From Carnimonas bestiolae (GTDB taxonomy: Bacteria > Pseudomonadota > Gammaproteobacteria > Pseudomonadales > Halomonadaceae), in NCBI RefSeq assembly GCF_051251125.1, contig NZ_JBPCZL010000008.1: a stretch of 64,000 bases of DNA. One strand, given 5' to 3'. This document shows, piece by piece, positions 7,570 through 15,488 of this stretch. The notes under the pieces are model-generated. The model had not been told where the DNA came from. It saw only the letters and a program-made list of their open reading frames with translations, and did no database searches. Position numbers and translations under genes: made by a program. Numbering within the stretch: position 1 is the stretch's first letter; every line of letters begins with the position of its first letter.

Positions 7570-8703
7570 ATGAAGCAATTTCACTTATCCATGGATGAAG
7601 ATCTTCTTCAGAGAGTCAAAATGCGCTCCAATGAAGAGGGGATATCTGTCACCAGTTACGTTGAGAAGTGCCTCTCAGATACACTTAACAAAGGTATAAA
7701 CCGAGACTCTTCTTTCAAATTTATTGATCTCTTCGCAGGTATTGGAGGAATTAGACTCCCATTTCAAGAACTAGGTGGCGAATGTGTATTCAGTTCTGAA
7801 ATTGACAAATTCGCCAAACAAACTTATCAATCTTTTTATGGTGATATTCCCCACGGCGATATCACAAAAATCAATCCACATGAGATCCCTGATTTTGATG
7901 TATTGCTCGCAGGATTCCCATGTCAACCTTTCAGTCAAGCTGGATTAAAAAAGGGTTTTTTGGATACAAGGGGAACAATGTTTTCTTACATAGAAGAAAT
8001 TATCAAAATAAAAAAACCAAAGGCATTCCTGCTTGAAAATGTAAAAGGATTGAAGGGGCATGATAAAGGTAAAACCTTCAAAGTAATCTGTGCTGCTCTC
8101 GACAAAGCCGGTTATTCGATAAAAAGCAAAGTTCTGGCCGCCAAAGATTTCAACCTCCCTCAAAATAGAGAGCGTATTTATATAGTTGGTTTCAAAAATG
8201 ATGAAGCATGCAATTCGTTTGAGTTTCCCGAACCCATAGAAAAAAAATTACTTGTTGGAGATATTTTAGAAAACAAACCAGACTCTAAATATACAATCTC
8301 GGATAGATTATGGGAGGGACATCAACGCAGAAAAGCAGGACATCTAGAAAAAGGAAATGGCTTCGGTTTCGGGCTCTTCAATAAAAACTCAAGTCATACT
8401 AATACCATTTCTGCTAGGTACTATAAGGACGGCTCTGAAATTCTTATAGAGCAAAGAGGAAAGAATCCTCGAAAAATCACTCCTATCGAAGCAGCTAGAC
8501 TTCAAGGTTTTCCCGATGAAATTGTCAGGAAGGCAAGAAAAAAAGGAGTATCTGATGTACAGCTTTATAAACAATTTGGTAATTCTGTAGCTGTTTCAGT
8601 AATTAGAGCTATTGCACAGCAAATGGTTCCCCTTTTCGTAGATACTGAATCAGGAATAAATCCAAAAAGTTTGTTGAACAATCAACGTGCTCCAACTGAC
8701 TAA
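7570..8703 (+). CDS. DNA cytosine-C5 methyltransferase with N-terminal RHH domain
   Basis: A 377-residue protein. Residues 1-40 ('MKQFHLSMDEDLLQRVKMRS' and a following helix) look like a ribbon-helix-helix DNA-binding domain of the CopG/Arc type. Residues ~48 onward carry the C5-methyltransferase motifs in order: 'DLFAGIGG' (I, AdoMet), 'GFPCQPFSQAG' (IV, catalytic Cys), 'LLENVKGL' (VI), 'PQNRERIYIVGF' (VIII), 'RLQGFPDE' (IX) and 'QFGNSVAV' (X). It should methylate cytosine and protect against the divergent enzyme. The fused DNA-binding domain suggests that it controls the R-M promoter, like the helix-turn-helix extension of M.SsoII/M.EcoRII but with a different fold. A strong GGAGG ribosome site precedes the ATG. 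Confidence 0.92.
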   Translation: MKQFHLSMDEDLLQRVKMRSNEEGISVTSYVEKCLSDTLNKGINRDSSFKFIDLFAGIGGIRLPFQELGGECVFSSEIDKFAKQTYQSFYGDIPHGDITKINPHEIPDFDVLLAGFPCQPFSQAGLKKGFLDTRGTMFSYIEEIIKIKKPKAFLLENVKGLKGHDKGKTFKVICAALDKAGYSIKSKVLAAKDFNLPQNRERIYIVGFKNDEACNSFEFPEPIEKKLLVGDILENKPDSKYTISDRLWEGHQRRKAGHLEKGNGFGFGLFNKNSSHTNTISARYYKDGSEILIEQRGKNPRKITPIEAARLQGFPDEIVRKARKKGVSDVQLYKQFGNSVAVSVIRAIAQQMVPLFVDTESGINPKSLLNNQRAPTD

Positions 8704-9057
8704 AAGTGAATCATTTTGACTTACTTTTTCAAGCAAAAAATCGCCCGAAAGTCCGCGCAACCACTGGTCACATTTGGTGTTGCCTGATGAATCAAAATAA
8801 AGCCTTTGTGCAAAACGCAGGCGCGGGGGGCAACTGCGCGAGAGGCCAAAAGAACAGAGCTCCACGGAGGCCACAGAAGGCCGTCAGAGGGTCAGTATGG
8901 GAGCATGTGGGGATGGGGGCGAGCGGGACGGAGGCGCCGTACGCGTGAGCACAGAGCCGTATAGACGAACGGCGGAAATTGAGATTGATCAGTGATATCA
9001 GTCAGCCCTCACCCACGAGGGTATCGCTACGGTCACCAATGCTTACCAGATACAACA
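8704..9057. other. Gene-free GC-rich stretch
   Basis: The base composition changes sharply from AT-rich (R-M genes) to GC-rich at about 8750. I see no ORF with recognisable motif or ribosome site. The stretch probably holds remnants of prophage sequence next to the portal fragment. Confidence 0.5.
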
Positions 9058-9084
9058 GGGCCACCCATTAGAGTGGCCCTTTTC
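9058..9084 (+). terminator. Rho-independent terminator
   Basis: GGGCCAC and GTGGCCC form a 7-bp stem with an eight-base loop, followed by TTTT on the plus strand. It could end transcription from the methyltransferase side. Confidence 0.7.
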
Positions 9085-9103
9085 CAAGATACGTCAGTAC
9101 AGA

Positions 9104-9427
9104 TTATGTCTGCGAGGGTGTGGGTTTAAACGTAATCACTTCTTCACCAATGATCGTGTTCAGCTCGGTCATGCTCTCCATGATCGGTGCTATCTCGTTT
9201 TCTATGAACACATCCGATGCTTTCGCTATATCACCAAAGCCACCGTTATTGTTCGGTACAATACCCAGCAACTGAGGAGGCTCTCGGTGCCCGGCAAGCT
9301 GGTCATCGCGACTGGTATTTTTAAGAGTGCCAAAGTCGTCTGATGCCTTCACATCAGAAATCGGGATTAACTGAACGCCATCCTTTTCCCATCTAGAACA
9401 TGCAGGAATAGACAGGTATAAAAACAT
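9104..9427 (-). pseudogene. P2-like phage portal protein (Q), C-terminal fragment
   Basis: The frame contains 'DGVQLIPISDVKASDDFGTL', 'NTSRDDQLAGHREPPQLLGI' and 'NNNGGFGDIAKASDVFIENE', characteristic of the C-terminal third of PBSX/P2-type portal proteins. These form the dodecameric DNA gate of the capsid. The N-terminal two thirds are missing and there is no ribosome site, so it is debris. It lies only ~70 bp from the second tRNA fragment and is thus separated from the tail-gene debris by the whole R-M module. Confidence 0.8.
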
Positions 9428-9457
9428 CGGAAGGCCAAAGATAAGCAGATAACAAAA

Positions 9458-9488
9458 AACCCCCGCAGCTTTGAGAGCTACGGGGGTA
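9458..9488 (-). terminator. Terminator copied along with the tRNA-Thr 3' end (copy 2)
   Basis: On the minus strand CCCCCG-T-AGCT pairs with AGCT-G-CGGGGG, followed by TTTTTTG. It is the homologue of the hairpin at 6098. Confidence 0.85.
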
Positions 9489-9494
9489 AAATTC

Positions 9495-9540
9495 TGGTGC
9501 CGGCACGAGGAGTCGAACCCCGGACCTACTGATTACAAGT
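9495..9540 (-). repeat. Attachment-site repeat: 3' fragment of tRNA-Thr(UGU), copy 2 (ICE end)
   Basis: A 46-bp tRNA-Thr 3' end ending in CCGGCACCA on the minus strand. It is identical to copy 1 except for one extra C. At 9541 the sequence departs from tRNA, so the 5' half is not here. The ICE integrase begins 200 bp further on. This is therefore read as one end of the ICE. The intact tRNA gene is expected at the other ICE end, beyond base 64000. Confidence 0.85.
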
Positions 9541-9739
9541 CAATATCCCCCAGACATCGGTAGGCATGAAAGCATCCACGATGCTTATGGAAAATATCTA
9601 CCTTGTCAACCCCCGCCCTACTCGCGAAGTGCTTCCGCCATAGCTTCTTGACTATGGCTATGTGATCCAAAACCTCGCCCACAATTAGCCACGTAGGCTG
9701 AACAAGAACCAAGCGGAAATACACTCGCCCACTTTAACT
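9541..9739. other. Non-coding arm between attachment site and integrase
   Basis: No gene. It contains two clear inverted repeats, AAGCATC/GATGCTT (9571-9587) and GCCATAG/CTATGGC (about 9640-9662). They may be arm-type sites or folded ends for the recombinase (inference). Confidence 0.5.
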
Positions 9740-10729
9740 CTAATTTTCTGTACTCTTGGTTCGAGAGTTTTTCTTTGCATCCATTTCACGCAAATCAAGA
9801 ACTTTGCGTATCTCCTCAATATCTGGATGGATATACCCTAAAGTCGTCCTTATATTACTATGATTCAATATCTCTCTCGCTAAATGCACATTTCTGTCAG
9901 CCCTATTCATAAGATCCGTCGCAAGAGAATGCCTAAATTTATGAGGGTTTGCCTTAATTCCGGTCTTCAGAGTTAAACGTCTATAAAAAGCTTGCACCTG
10001 GTCAACGTCCATAACACTTTTGTTATACCGATTACTAAATCTATTGACGTTAAATAATTGATCAGACGAGTTAAAGTGACGCTCAGAGGCCCTAAGAATT
10101 AGCCGTGACAGATGAGGCAGCAATGGATTAGGAATAGGCAGTATGGCCTCTGAATTAGTTTTGGAGGCTTCTGCTGATAAAACAATGATCCTTGCTTCTA
10201 AATTAATATCCTGCAACTTCATTCTCAGCAGCTGGCTTTGACGTATACCCGATTGATAAAAGACTTCGAACACAGCACGCCAAAACCAGCTTGGCTCAAA
10301 ACTTGATGAGTTCTGCCCTTTGTAATCATTGGTAGGCAAAGCTAATCTCAATTTTTCGATTTCACTATAAGTGAAAACTTTTTTTAATTTCCGTGGCTCA
10401 GCCACCTTCACTTTTCTAAATGGATTTTTTTCAAAATTAAATATTTTTTCTTCGATTGCAAACGCAAAAAGACTACTAAGATGCCTAACATAATTATTCC
10501 AGCTAGCAGGACTAATTCCATTAGGGTTTTCTGGGCTAAACAAGGCACTCTGCCGCCAGAGCAGCACGTGATCACGTGTTATATCTTTTGGTAAAATATT
10601 TTTATTAAAATTATAACGGCATAGTGCCTTGACCGCACTCCGATAAGAGGTTTTCGTCGCAGGGCGTAAGACTCTTTCTAAGAAATAACGATCCAAAAGG
10701 TCATCAAAATTTTTATACACTATGTCCAT
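9740..10729 (-). CDS. int: Tyrosine recombinase (ICE integrase)
   Basis: About 329 residues from the ATG at 10729. A start nine codons upstream is possible but adds nothing conserved. It has a SAM-like N-terminal core-binding domain (residues ~10-100) and a catalytic domain with 'SGIRQSQLLRMKL' (Arg I), 'NPHKFRHSLATDLM' (H-x-x-R) and 'LNHSNIRTTLGYIHP' (His and nucleophilic Tyr). It is expected to recombine the tRNA-Thr attachment site 200 bp downstream and so to excise and integrate the ICE. It lies directly before the relaxase gene on the same strand. It is AT-richer than the conjugation genes, which suggests separate acquisition. Confidence 0.93.
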   Translation of the reverse strand: MDIVYKNFDDLLDRYFLERVLRPATKTSYRSAVKALCRYNFNKNILPKDITRDHVLLWRQSALFSPENPNGISPASWNNYVRHLSSLFAFAIEEKIFNFEKNPFRKVKVAEPRKLKKVFTYSEIEKLRLALPTNDYKGQNSSSFEPSWFWRAVFEVFYQSGIRQSQLLRMKLQDINLEARIIVLSAEASKTNSEAILPIPNPLLPHLSRLILRASERHFNSSDQLFNVNRFSNRYNKSVMDVDQVQAFYRRLTLKTGIKANPHKFRHSLATDLMNRADRNVHLAREILNHSNIRTTLGYIHPDIEEIRKVLDLREMDAKKNSRTKSTEN

Positions 10730-10768
10730 TAATTCGACCGGCCCAAAATAACACAATCCATCAAAGTA

Positions 10769-12646
10769 TCAGGCAAATGTCAATAGCCAATTATCCGGCA
10801 ACATCTTCCGGGTAATTTCTGCGGGTTCCTTAATGCGGTAGCCTTTTAAGCGACTTTGCTGCGTCCCCGTTGGATTCGAGACGATGACCGTTTGAATGTT
10901 CACCCCATCCGCTCTCTTCTCGTGTTTTCCCAACCGCTGAAACGATTTCTGCACGTCTTCCCACAGGCTCCTGTCGTTCAGCACTTCCTTCGCAAATCGC
11001 TTGAAAATGTTGGGACTGACGAAGAAAAACGTCCGGTCCACCACGTGAATGACCGCCTTCGTGTCATTAATGACCAGATCGTGGCTTACAATACCGTGAG
11101 AGACCCACTCCCAGAATTGCTGCCCAACGGTCGCTGGTGTTTTAGCTATCTCTCGTGGCTTGTGTGAATGCGTTGTTTTTTTATCAGCATAATTGGGGAC
11201 TGATTCAGCCGTTGGCGCTGGTTCTTCAGTCACTAGCAAGCTTTGTTCGATAGCGGTAGTCGAAGATGTTGAGGCAGTACCTACATCCGTCGTTGTGTCC
11301 ATTTCAGGAAACATATCGAGTAAGTCATCATCAATGTTCGGGGCAACGATGGGCGAGGGTTCTATCGCGCCGGTATCGCCTTGATCATTAAGCGTGCCCT
11401 GGCCAGTTTCGTCAGAAACCGGATTGGATTTTTTGTCTGCTTCGGCCGTCGATATGGTCTTGCCCGCGACAGACTCTGATTCGGTCGTGGTTGAATCAGG
11501 TGCTGCTCCTTTTGGCGCCACCGTACCCGAGAACGTTTCAGGCAGGTTGCCATCCGGCCAGATCATGGCCGCTGGCACCTTGACCATATTGAGCGTATGC
11601 TGCCAGGCGCCATCGGTGATGGCACATTTCCACACCGATTTGCCTTCACTGACTTCCTGGATAATGCCGTAGGATTGCATCTCTCCGTAGAGTCGGCCCA
11701 GGTCGCTCGGAATCCCCTTGATGCCCTGCTCCATCAACCAGGTTTTGAGTTCATTCACTGCCTTGGGTGATACCAACCACAGTCCGTCCTGCGTCAGCCA
11801 TCCAATCCCGCCTTTCTGATTCAGTATGAATTGTTCCCTGACCAGATAGCGTAGGCCATCTGCCAGTTTGCGCTGGAGCGATTGCACCGGCGCTGACAGT
11901 GCCTGTACCGGGTTGCCGCCCATCGACTTCGCCACGCTGGCTCGGTCCCCCTGGCTGGATAGCTGGGCGATGATGCCACCGCGTTCGGCGTGGCCTGATG
12001 CGGTATACATCAACAGGGAAAAGAGCCCCGGCTGCTCCATCAACCATTGCATGACGTCATTGCCGAGTATCCTTTCCGCAAAGCCCAGGCCCATGACTTC
12101 ATGCAGGTGATAATCCCGCCCCTGACGGTAGCGAATCTGATAGTCTCCCTGAATGGGGCCATTCCAGGGCAGCCACTGACTCCCATCGGACAGGATCACG
12201 TCCATATCAACCAGTGCCTTACCGATGTCGTGCAGCAACGCGGCATAAATTACTGCCGCGCTCCACAATTCCCCTTCCGCGCTTTGCGCCTCGGGTTTGG
12301 CTCCTGGAGGAAGTAGGTGATTCTGTCGAAGTCGCAGGGCATACACGGCACTTTCAAGCGTGTGATCGAGTAACCCTCCTGCGTAGGCATGATGGTGAGA
12401 CTCCGATGCAGGCAGTGCCTGGACAAGCTCCGCATACCGATCAATCGGTGCCTTGATATAACGGTCAAAAATGTCATGGGTCAGTGAGGTTAAATCCCAC
12501 ATCACCTTGAGCAGTTTGCGGCGGTGGGACGTAGACATTAATTCGTCCGCCGTCATGGCGCGGTGGTATCCTGCCCTCGGTGCGGGAGTCTGTGTTGCGG
12601 TCAGATGGGACTTTCGGGATGCCCTCGATGGCCATAACTTCACCAT
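10769..12646 (-). CDS. traI: Conjugative relaxase TraI, MOBH family (PFGI-1 class)
   Basis: A 625-residue protein. The N-terminal TraI_2 region (residues ~40-270) has the metal-binding HD-type residues seen in 'HHHAYAGGLLDHTLES' and 'ALLHDIGKALVDMD', and resembles relaxases of the SXT/PFGI-1 type that nick oriT and pilot the strand. The middle (~390-500) is acidic, Ser/Thr-rich and probably disordered. The C-terminal part (from 'GQQFWEWVSHGIVSHDLVIN') matches the conserved TraI_2 C-terminal domain. The start ATG GTG AAG lies just after the stop of the charged protein at 12653. Its place next to the integrase is typical of this ICE class. Confidence 0.93.
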   Translation of the reverse strand: MVKLWPSRASRKSHLTATQTPAPRAGYHRAMTADELMSTSHRRKLLKVMWDLTSLTHDIFDRYIKAPIDRYAELVQALPASESHHHAYAGGLLDHTLESAVYALRLRQNHLLPPGAKPEAQSAEGELWSAAVIYAALLHDIGKALVDMDVILSDGSQWLPWNGPIQGDYQIRYRQGRDYHLHEVMGLGFAERILGNDVMQWLMEQPGLFSLLMYTASGHAERGGIIAQLSSQGDRASVAKSMGGNPVQALSAPVQSLQRKLADGLRYLVREQFILNQKGGIGWLTQDGLWLVSPKAVNELKTWLMEQGIKGIPSDLGRLYGEMQSYGIIQEVSEGKSVWKCAITDGAWQHTLNMVKVPAAMIWPDGNLPETFSGTVAPKGAAPDSTTTESESVAGKTISTAEADKKSNPVSDETGQGTLNDQGDTGAIEPSPIVAPNIDDDLLDMFPEMDTTTDVGTASTSSTTAIEQSLLVTEEPAPTAESVPNYADKKTTHSHKPREIAKTPATVGQQFWEWVSHGIVSHDLVINDTKAVIHVVDRTFFFVSPNIFKRFAKEVLNDRSLWEDVQKSFQRLGKHEKRADGVNIQTVIVSNPTGTQQSRLKGYRIKEPAEITRKMLPDNWLLTFA

Positions 12647-12652
12647 GGAAAA

Positions 12653-12952
12653 TCAATATCCTCTGCGGTCACGGTCATCACGTTCCCAACGCTCTCGATC
12701 CTGGCGTTCCAGCTCTTCCCGGCGCTCGCGATCAAGTCGGTCCTGTTCGTTCTGGCGTTCACGTTCAAGACGCAATTGCTCATCATGACGATCACGCTCC
12801 AAACGGCGTTGCTCTTCCAGTCGCTCCCGTTCATGGCGGTCCGCATCGCGTTGGCGTTCTTCCGACCGCTGCTGTGTCATGGGGTCGTTCTGTTTTTTGT
12901 CTTTCCGAGACGATTTGGCTTTTGCCTTACCGCCCTTGAACAGTCCAAACAT
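12653..12952 (-). CDS. Highly charged coiled-coil protein
   Basis: A 99-residue protein starting at ATG 12952 behind a GGAG-like site. The first residues, 'MFGLFKGGKAKAKSSRKDKK', are basic. From residue 30 the chain is almost only Arg, Glu, Asp and Gln in a repeating '(D/E)R..ER...' pattern, predicting one long single alpha helix or coiled coil. No family recognised. It lies 6 bp upstream of traI and may be an accessory relaxosome factor (inference from position only). Low-complexity composition makes homology searches unreliable. Confidence 0.6.
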   Translation of the reverse strand: MFGLFKGGKAKAKSSRKDKKQNDPMTQQRSEERQRDADRHERERLEEQRRLERDRHDEQLRLERERQNEQDRLDRERREELERQDRERWERDDRDRRGY

Positions 12953-13054
12953 GCCTATTTCTCCATGACGTGATGCGAATAAAAAGCTAGCGTCCACCAA
13001 TAGTGGATTCCTCCATCCGAGGCATCAAAAAATATTAATCCCATTTGGATAAAC

Positions 13055-13080
13055 AAAAAAAACCCCTTCCGAAGAAGGGG
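13055..13080 (-). terminator. Terminator after the SNF2-like helicase gene
   Basis: On the minus strand CCCCTTC-TTCG-GAAGGGG is followed by eight T residues. It lies 20 bp after the helicase stop. Confidence 0.9.
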
Positions 13081-13100
13081 TCAGTGGGTCGATTATCGTT

Positions 13101-15380
13101 TCAGGATACCAGTTTCCTGGCCAGTTCCATCTCGACCGATTCATCATCGGTATTGAGGGCATCCAGCCCGGATTCCGGAATATCTCCCGACGTGCTTTGG
13201 GAAACGGCAATCTTTTTGGCCATCAAACTCAGGCAGGTAATTTGTGATGTCTCGGCATAGCCTAGATACACCACATTAACCGCCTGTTTCTGTCCGATGC
13301 GCCATGACCGTCGTGCGGCCTGTTGCAGGGTATAGACGTTGAATCCCGTTTGAAGAAATACGATGGTTGGAAAATCGAGCAAATCCAGCCCCGTCTTTAC
13401 CAGCTCGGGATTCGTGATCAGTACATCGACGCCCTTTTCCACCTGTTCGGCGATCCAGTCCTCACGCCGTCCGGTGTCCACAGACGCTTTCAGCACTGCC
13501 ACCTTGAAGCCCTCCCGTTGCAATAACTGCTTTAGTCGAGCCGTTGTGTCGCGCTTGCCGGTGTACACCGAATACACCAGGACCTTGCGGTTCTGTGCCT
13601 TCTCGGTCTTGCACCGATCAATCAACGCCTGCTCCTTTGGCATGGGGATAGCGTCATCGGCCATGGTTTTCGCCAGGGCCAACAACTCACCTGTCCGGGG
13701 ATGCTTGACCACTTCCGGTCTGAAACAACAGTCCGGCCAGGCCAGCAGCACCGTCATGACAAGCCCCAACAAGGTGGAGTCCCTGCGAGCCAATGCCTGC
13801 TTCAGTGCCTCTGTCAGTTGCGCCGACAGCTTGCTGTAAGCCGCTGCCTGCGCCTCTTCCATGGGCACTTCCAAAAATTCCTCGTGGTACTCGGGTAGCA
13901 CATTGCCACCAATATCCTTGAGCTTGAGGAATGCCGTATAGGGCAACACATACCGCATGACGCCCTTGGGGCCAAATCCCGGTGCCTTGATCGAGCGCAC
14001 CGATGTCTTGCGGCCCCGGGCCGTTTTATAACCGCCTTCATCCCGCATGGAGCGCACTTCCTTGAGAATGCCATGGTCACGCATAAATGCCGTGGCCGCC
14101 GTTCCCAGAGAGTTACGCCTGCCGGGACGATACCCGTCTTCGATCATGGTTGACGTGAGTGCCCGGAACAAGAGGTAGAACAGATCGTCGGCATAGCCGC
14201 CCATCAGGGTGCCCGTCAACAGAATGGTCTTGCGACATTTCGCTGCCAGTACCCCCATGGCCTGGCCCTGGGCCGAACCACCGTTCTTGTACTCATGTCC
14301 CTCATCCACTATCAGCAGATCGAAGAAATGGCTGGGCAGAAAGCGCTTTATGAACTCGGTCGGCTGATAACCACCCTCGCCAAAACCGAACTCAATATTC
14401 GCCATTGCCCGCTCCATCCTAGATGCCTGCCGATCAGAGAAGAACAACTCTCCATTGGCATCCATCAGATTGATGAACTCATGCACGTTGTCAGCCAGTA
14501 TCTGACTCAGAAAATGCTCCCCAAATTCCTGAACCAGTCGCGCAGCGGATACCTGCCCGATGGTGGGAATCCGCTGAAGCGCCTTGAGCACTGCCTGTCG
14601 ACGTACATCATCCGTGGGTTTGCCCGGGCGCATCAGCGTCCAGAGACGCCCCCCGCAGTGAGCACATGCCTGCCGCCGAGTACCGGCCTTGAAGGATATA
14701 TAGTCCATCGGCTCGTCATCGCCATCACGAATGGGAACACCGCAATCGGGGCATACCGCCCTGTCATGCTCACGATTGCGATGAATGCGTTGACGTCCTG
14801 CAACCGGTATCCAGTGGAAACCCATACGCATACGTACCCGCCCCATGATGAAGAACTCCGGCGTGCCGTCCTTCGGGGTACCGATCATCTCGCGCAGCTT
14901 CAATAGCTTCGCGAGCGTGTCGGGACCATTGAGCACCCAGACGCGAGCCCCTGGCAAGGTCTCCAGGATTTCACGTCGCCACTTGTACACCAGATGTGGC
15001 GGCGCGATGACCAACGACCGTGAATAACCTTCGTGTGCCAATACCGCGGCGGCACTAATGGCCATCATGGTCTTGCCGGTGCCCATTTCGGCGTTGATGA
15101 TGCCTGCTCTCTCCTGGCGATCCACCAGTAACGTGCAGATGGCATGAACCACCTCCGCCTGTGCCTTGAAGGGCTGGCGGGTCAGGTGATCCATGATCGC
15201 CTGACGTGAGTGGTTCATGGCCCCGTTGTATACGGGCGGGTGAGACTGGTTAAGGGTGGCCAACAGACCATCACCAAACTCCGCAATGAAGTCATTGAGT
15301 GATACCTGCTGTTGCCACGCCTGGCCTTCGTCGTTACCCGAAACACCCTGTTCGTGGGGGGTAGTTGTCATGCTTGTCAT
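13101..15380 (-). CDS. SNF2-like DEAD/DEAH-box helicase
   Basis: A 759-residue protein starting at ATG 15380 behind GGAG. An N-terminal RecA-like domain has the Walker A 'INAEMGTGKTMMAI' and the Walker B 'LLIVDEGHEYKN'. A Cys4 zinc knuckle ('CPDCG' and 'CAHCGG') is inserted at about residues 215-260. The second RecA domain has 'VLITNPELVKTGLDL' and motif VI 'QQAARRSWRIGQ'. SNF2 proteins translocate on duplex DNA and remodel protein-DNA complexes. Homologues are regular members of this ICE class, next to an N6-methyltransferase-like gene as here. The precise role is unknown. Its leader carries an attenuator-like structure. Confidence 0.88.
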   Translation of the reverse strand: MTSMTTTPHEQGVSGNDEGQAWQQQVSLNDFIAEFGDGLLATLNQSHPPVYNGAMNHSRQAIMDHLTRQPFKAQAEVVHAICTLLVDRQERAGIINAEMGTGKTMMAISAAAVLAHEGYSRSLVIAPPHLVYKWRREILETLPGARVWVLNGPDTLAKLLKLREMIGTPKDGTPEFFIMGRVRMRMGFHWIPVAGRQRIHRNREHDRAVCPDCGVPIRDGDDEPMDYISFKAGTRRQACAHCGGRLWTLMRPGKPTDDVRRQAVLKALQRIPTIGQVSAARLVQEFGEHFLSQILADNVHEFINLMDANGELFFSDRQASRMERAMANIEFGFGEGGYQPTEFIKRFLPSHFFDLLIVDEGHEYKNGGSAQGQAMGVLAAKCRKTILLTGTLMGGYADDLFYLLFRALTSTMIEDGYRPGRRNSLGTAATAFMRDHGILKEVRSMRDEGGYKTARGRKTSVRSIKAPGFGPKGVMRYVLPYTAFLKLKDIGGNVLPEYHEEFLEVPMEEAQAAAYSKLSAQLTEALKQALARRDSTLLGLVMTVLLAWPDCCFRPEVVKHPRTGELLALAKTMADDAIPMPKEQALIDRCKTEKAQNRKVLVYSVYTGKRDTTARLKQLLQREGFKVAVLKASVDTGRREDWIAEQVEKGVDVLITNPELVKTGLDLLDFPTIVFLQTGFNVYTLQQAARRSWRIGQKQAVNVVYLGYAETSQITCLSLMAKKIAVSQSTSGDIPESGLDALNTDDESVEMELARKLVS

Positions 15381-15442
15381 GTCATTGACTCCATAAAAAA
15401 AGCGAGCTGACACAACACCCCAACGGGCCTGTATCAGCCCGC
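15381..15442 (-). promoter_or_regulatory. Attenuator-like leader of the helicase gene
   Basis: On the minus strand GCGGGCTGATACA (15442-15430) can pair either with GGCCCG just downstream or, over 13 positions including two G-U pairs, with TGTGTCAGCTCGC (15414-15402), which is followed by seven T residues. The second pairing is terminator-like. TTGTGTCA can also pair with bases around the start codon. This is the same choice of pairings as in the other leaders of this element. Confidence 0.6.
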
Positions 15443-15488
15443 AGGGGGGAAGCCTCACACAGAGGCGGTTTAAGGTATCAGGCCGCGA

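Noticed and set aside
8706..8948. 80-codon open frame after the methyltransferase
   Set aside because: Composition changes within it at about 8750, no motif and no conserved start. Probably chance in GC-rich debris.
11362..12456. Several antisense and shifted frames over traI
   Set aside because: They are shadows of a clearly coding high-GC gene and lack motifs of their own.
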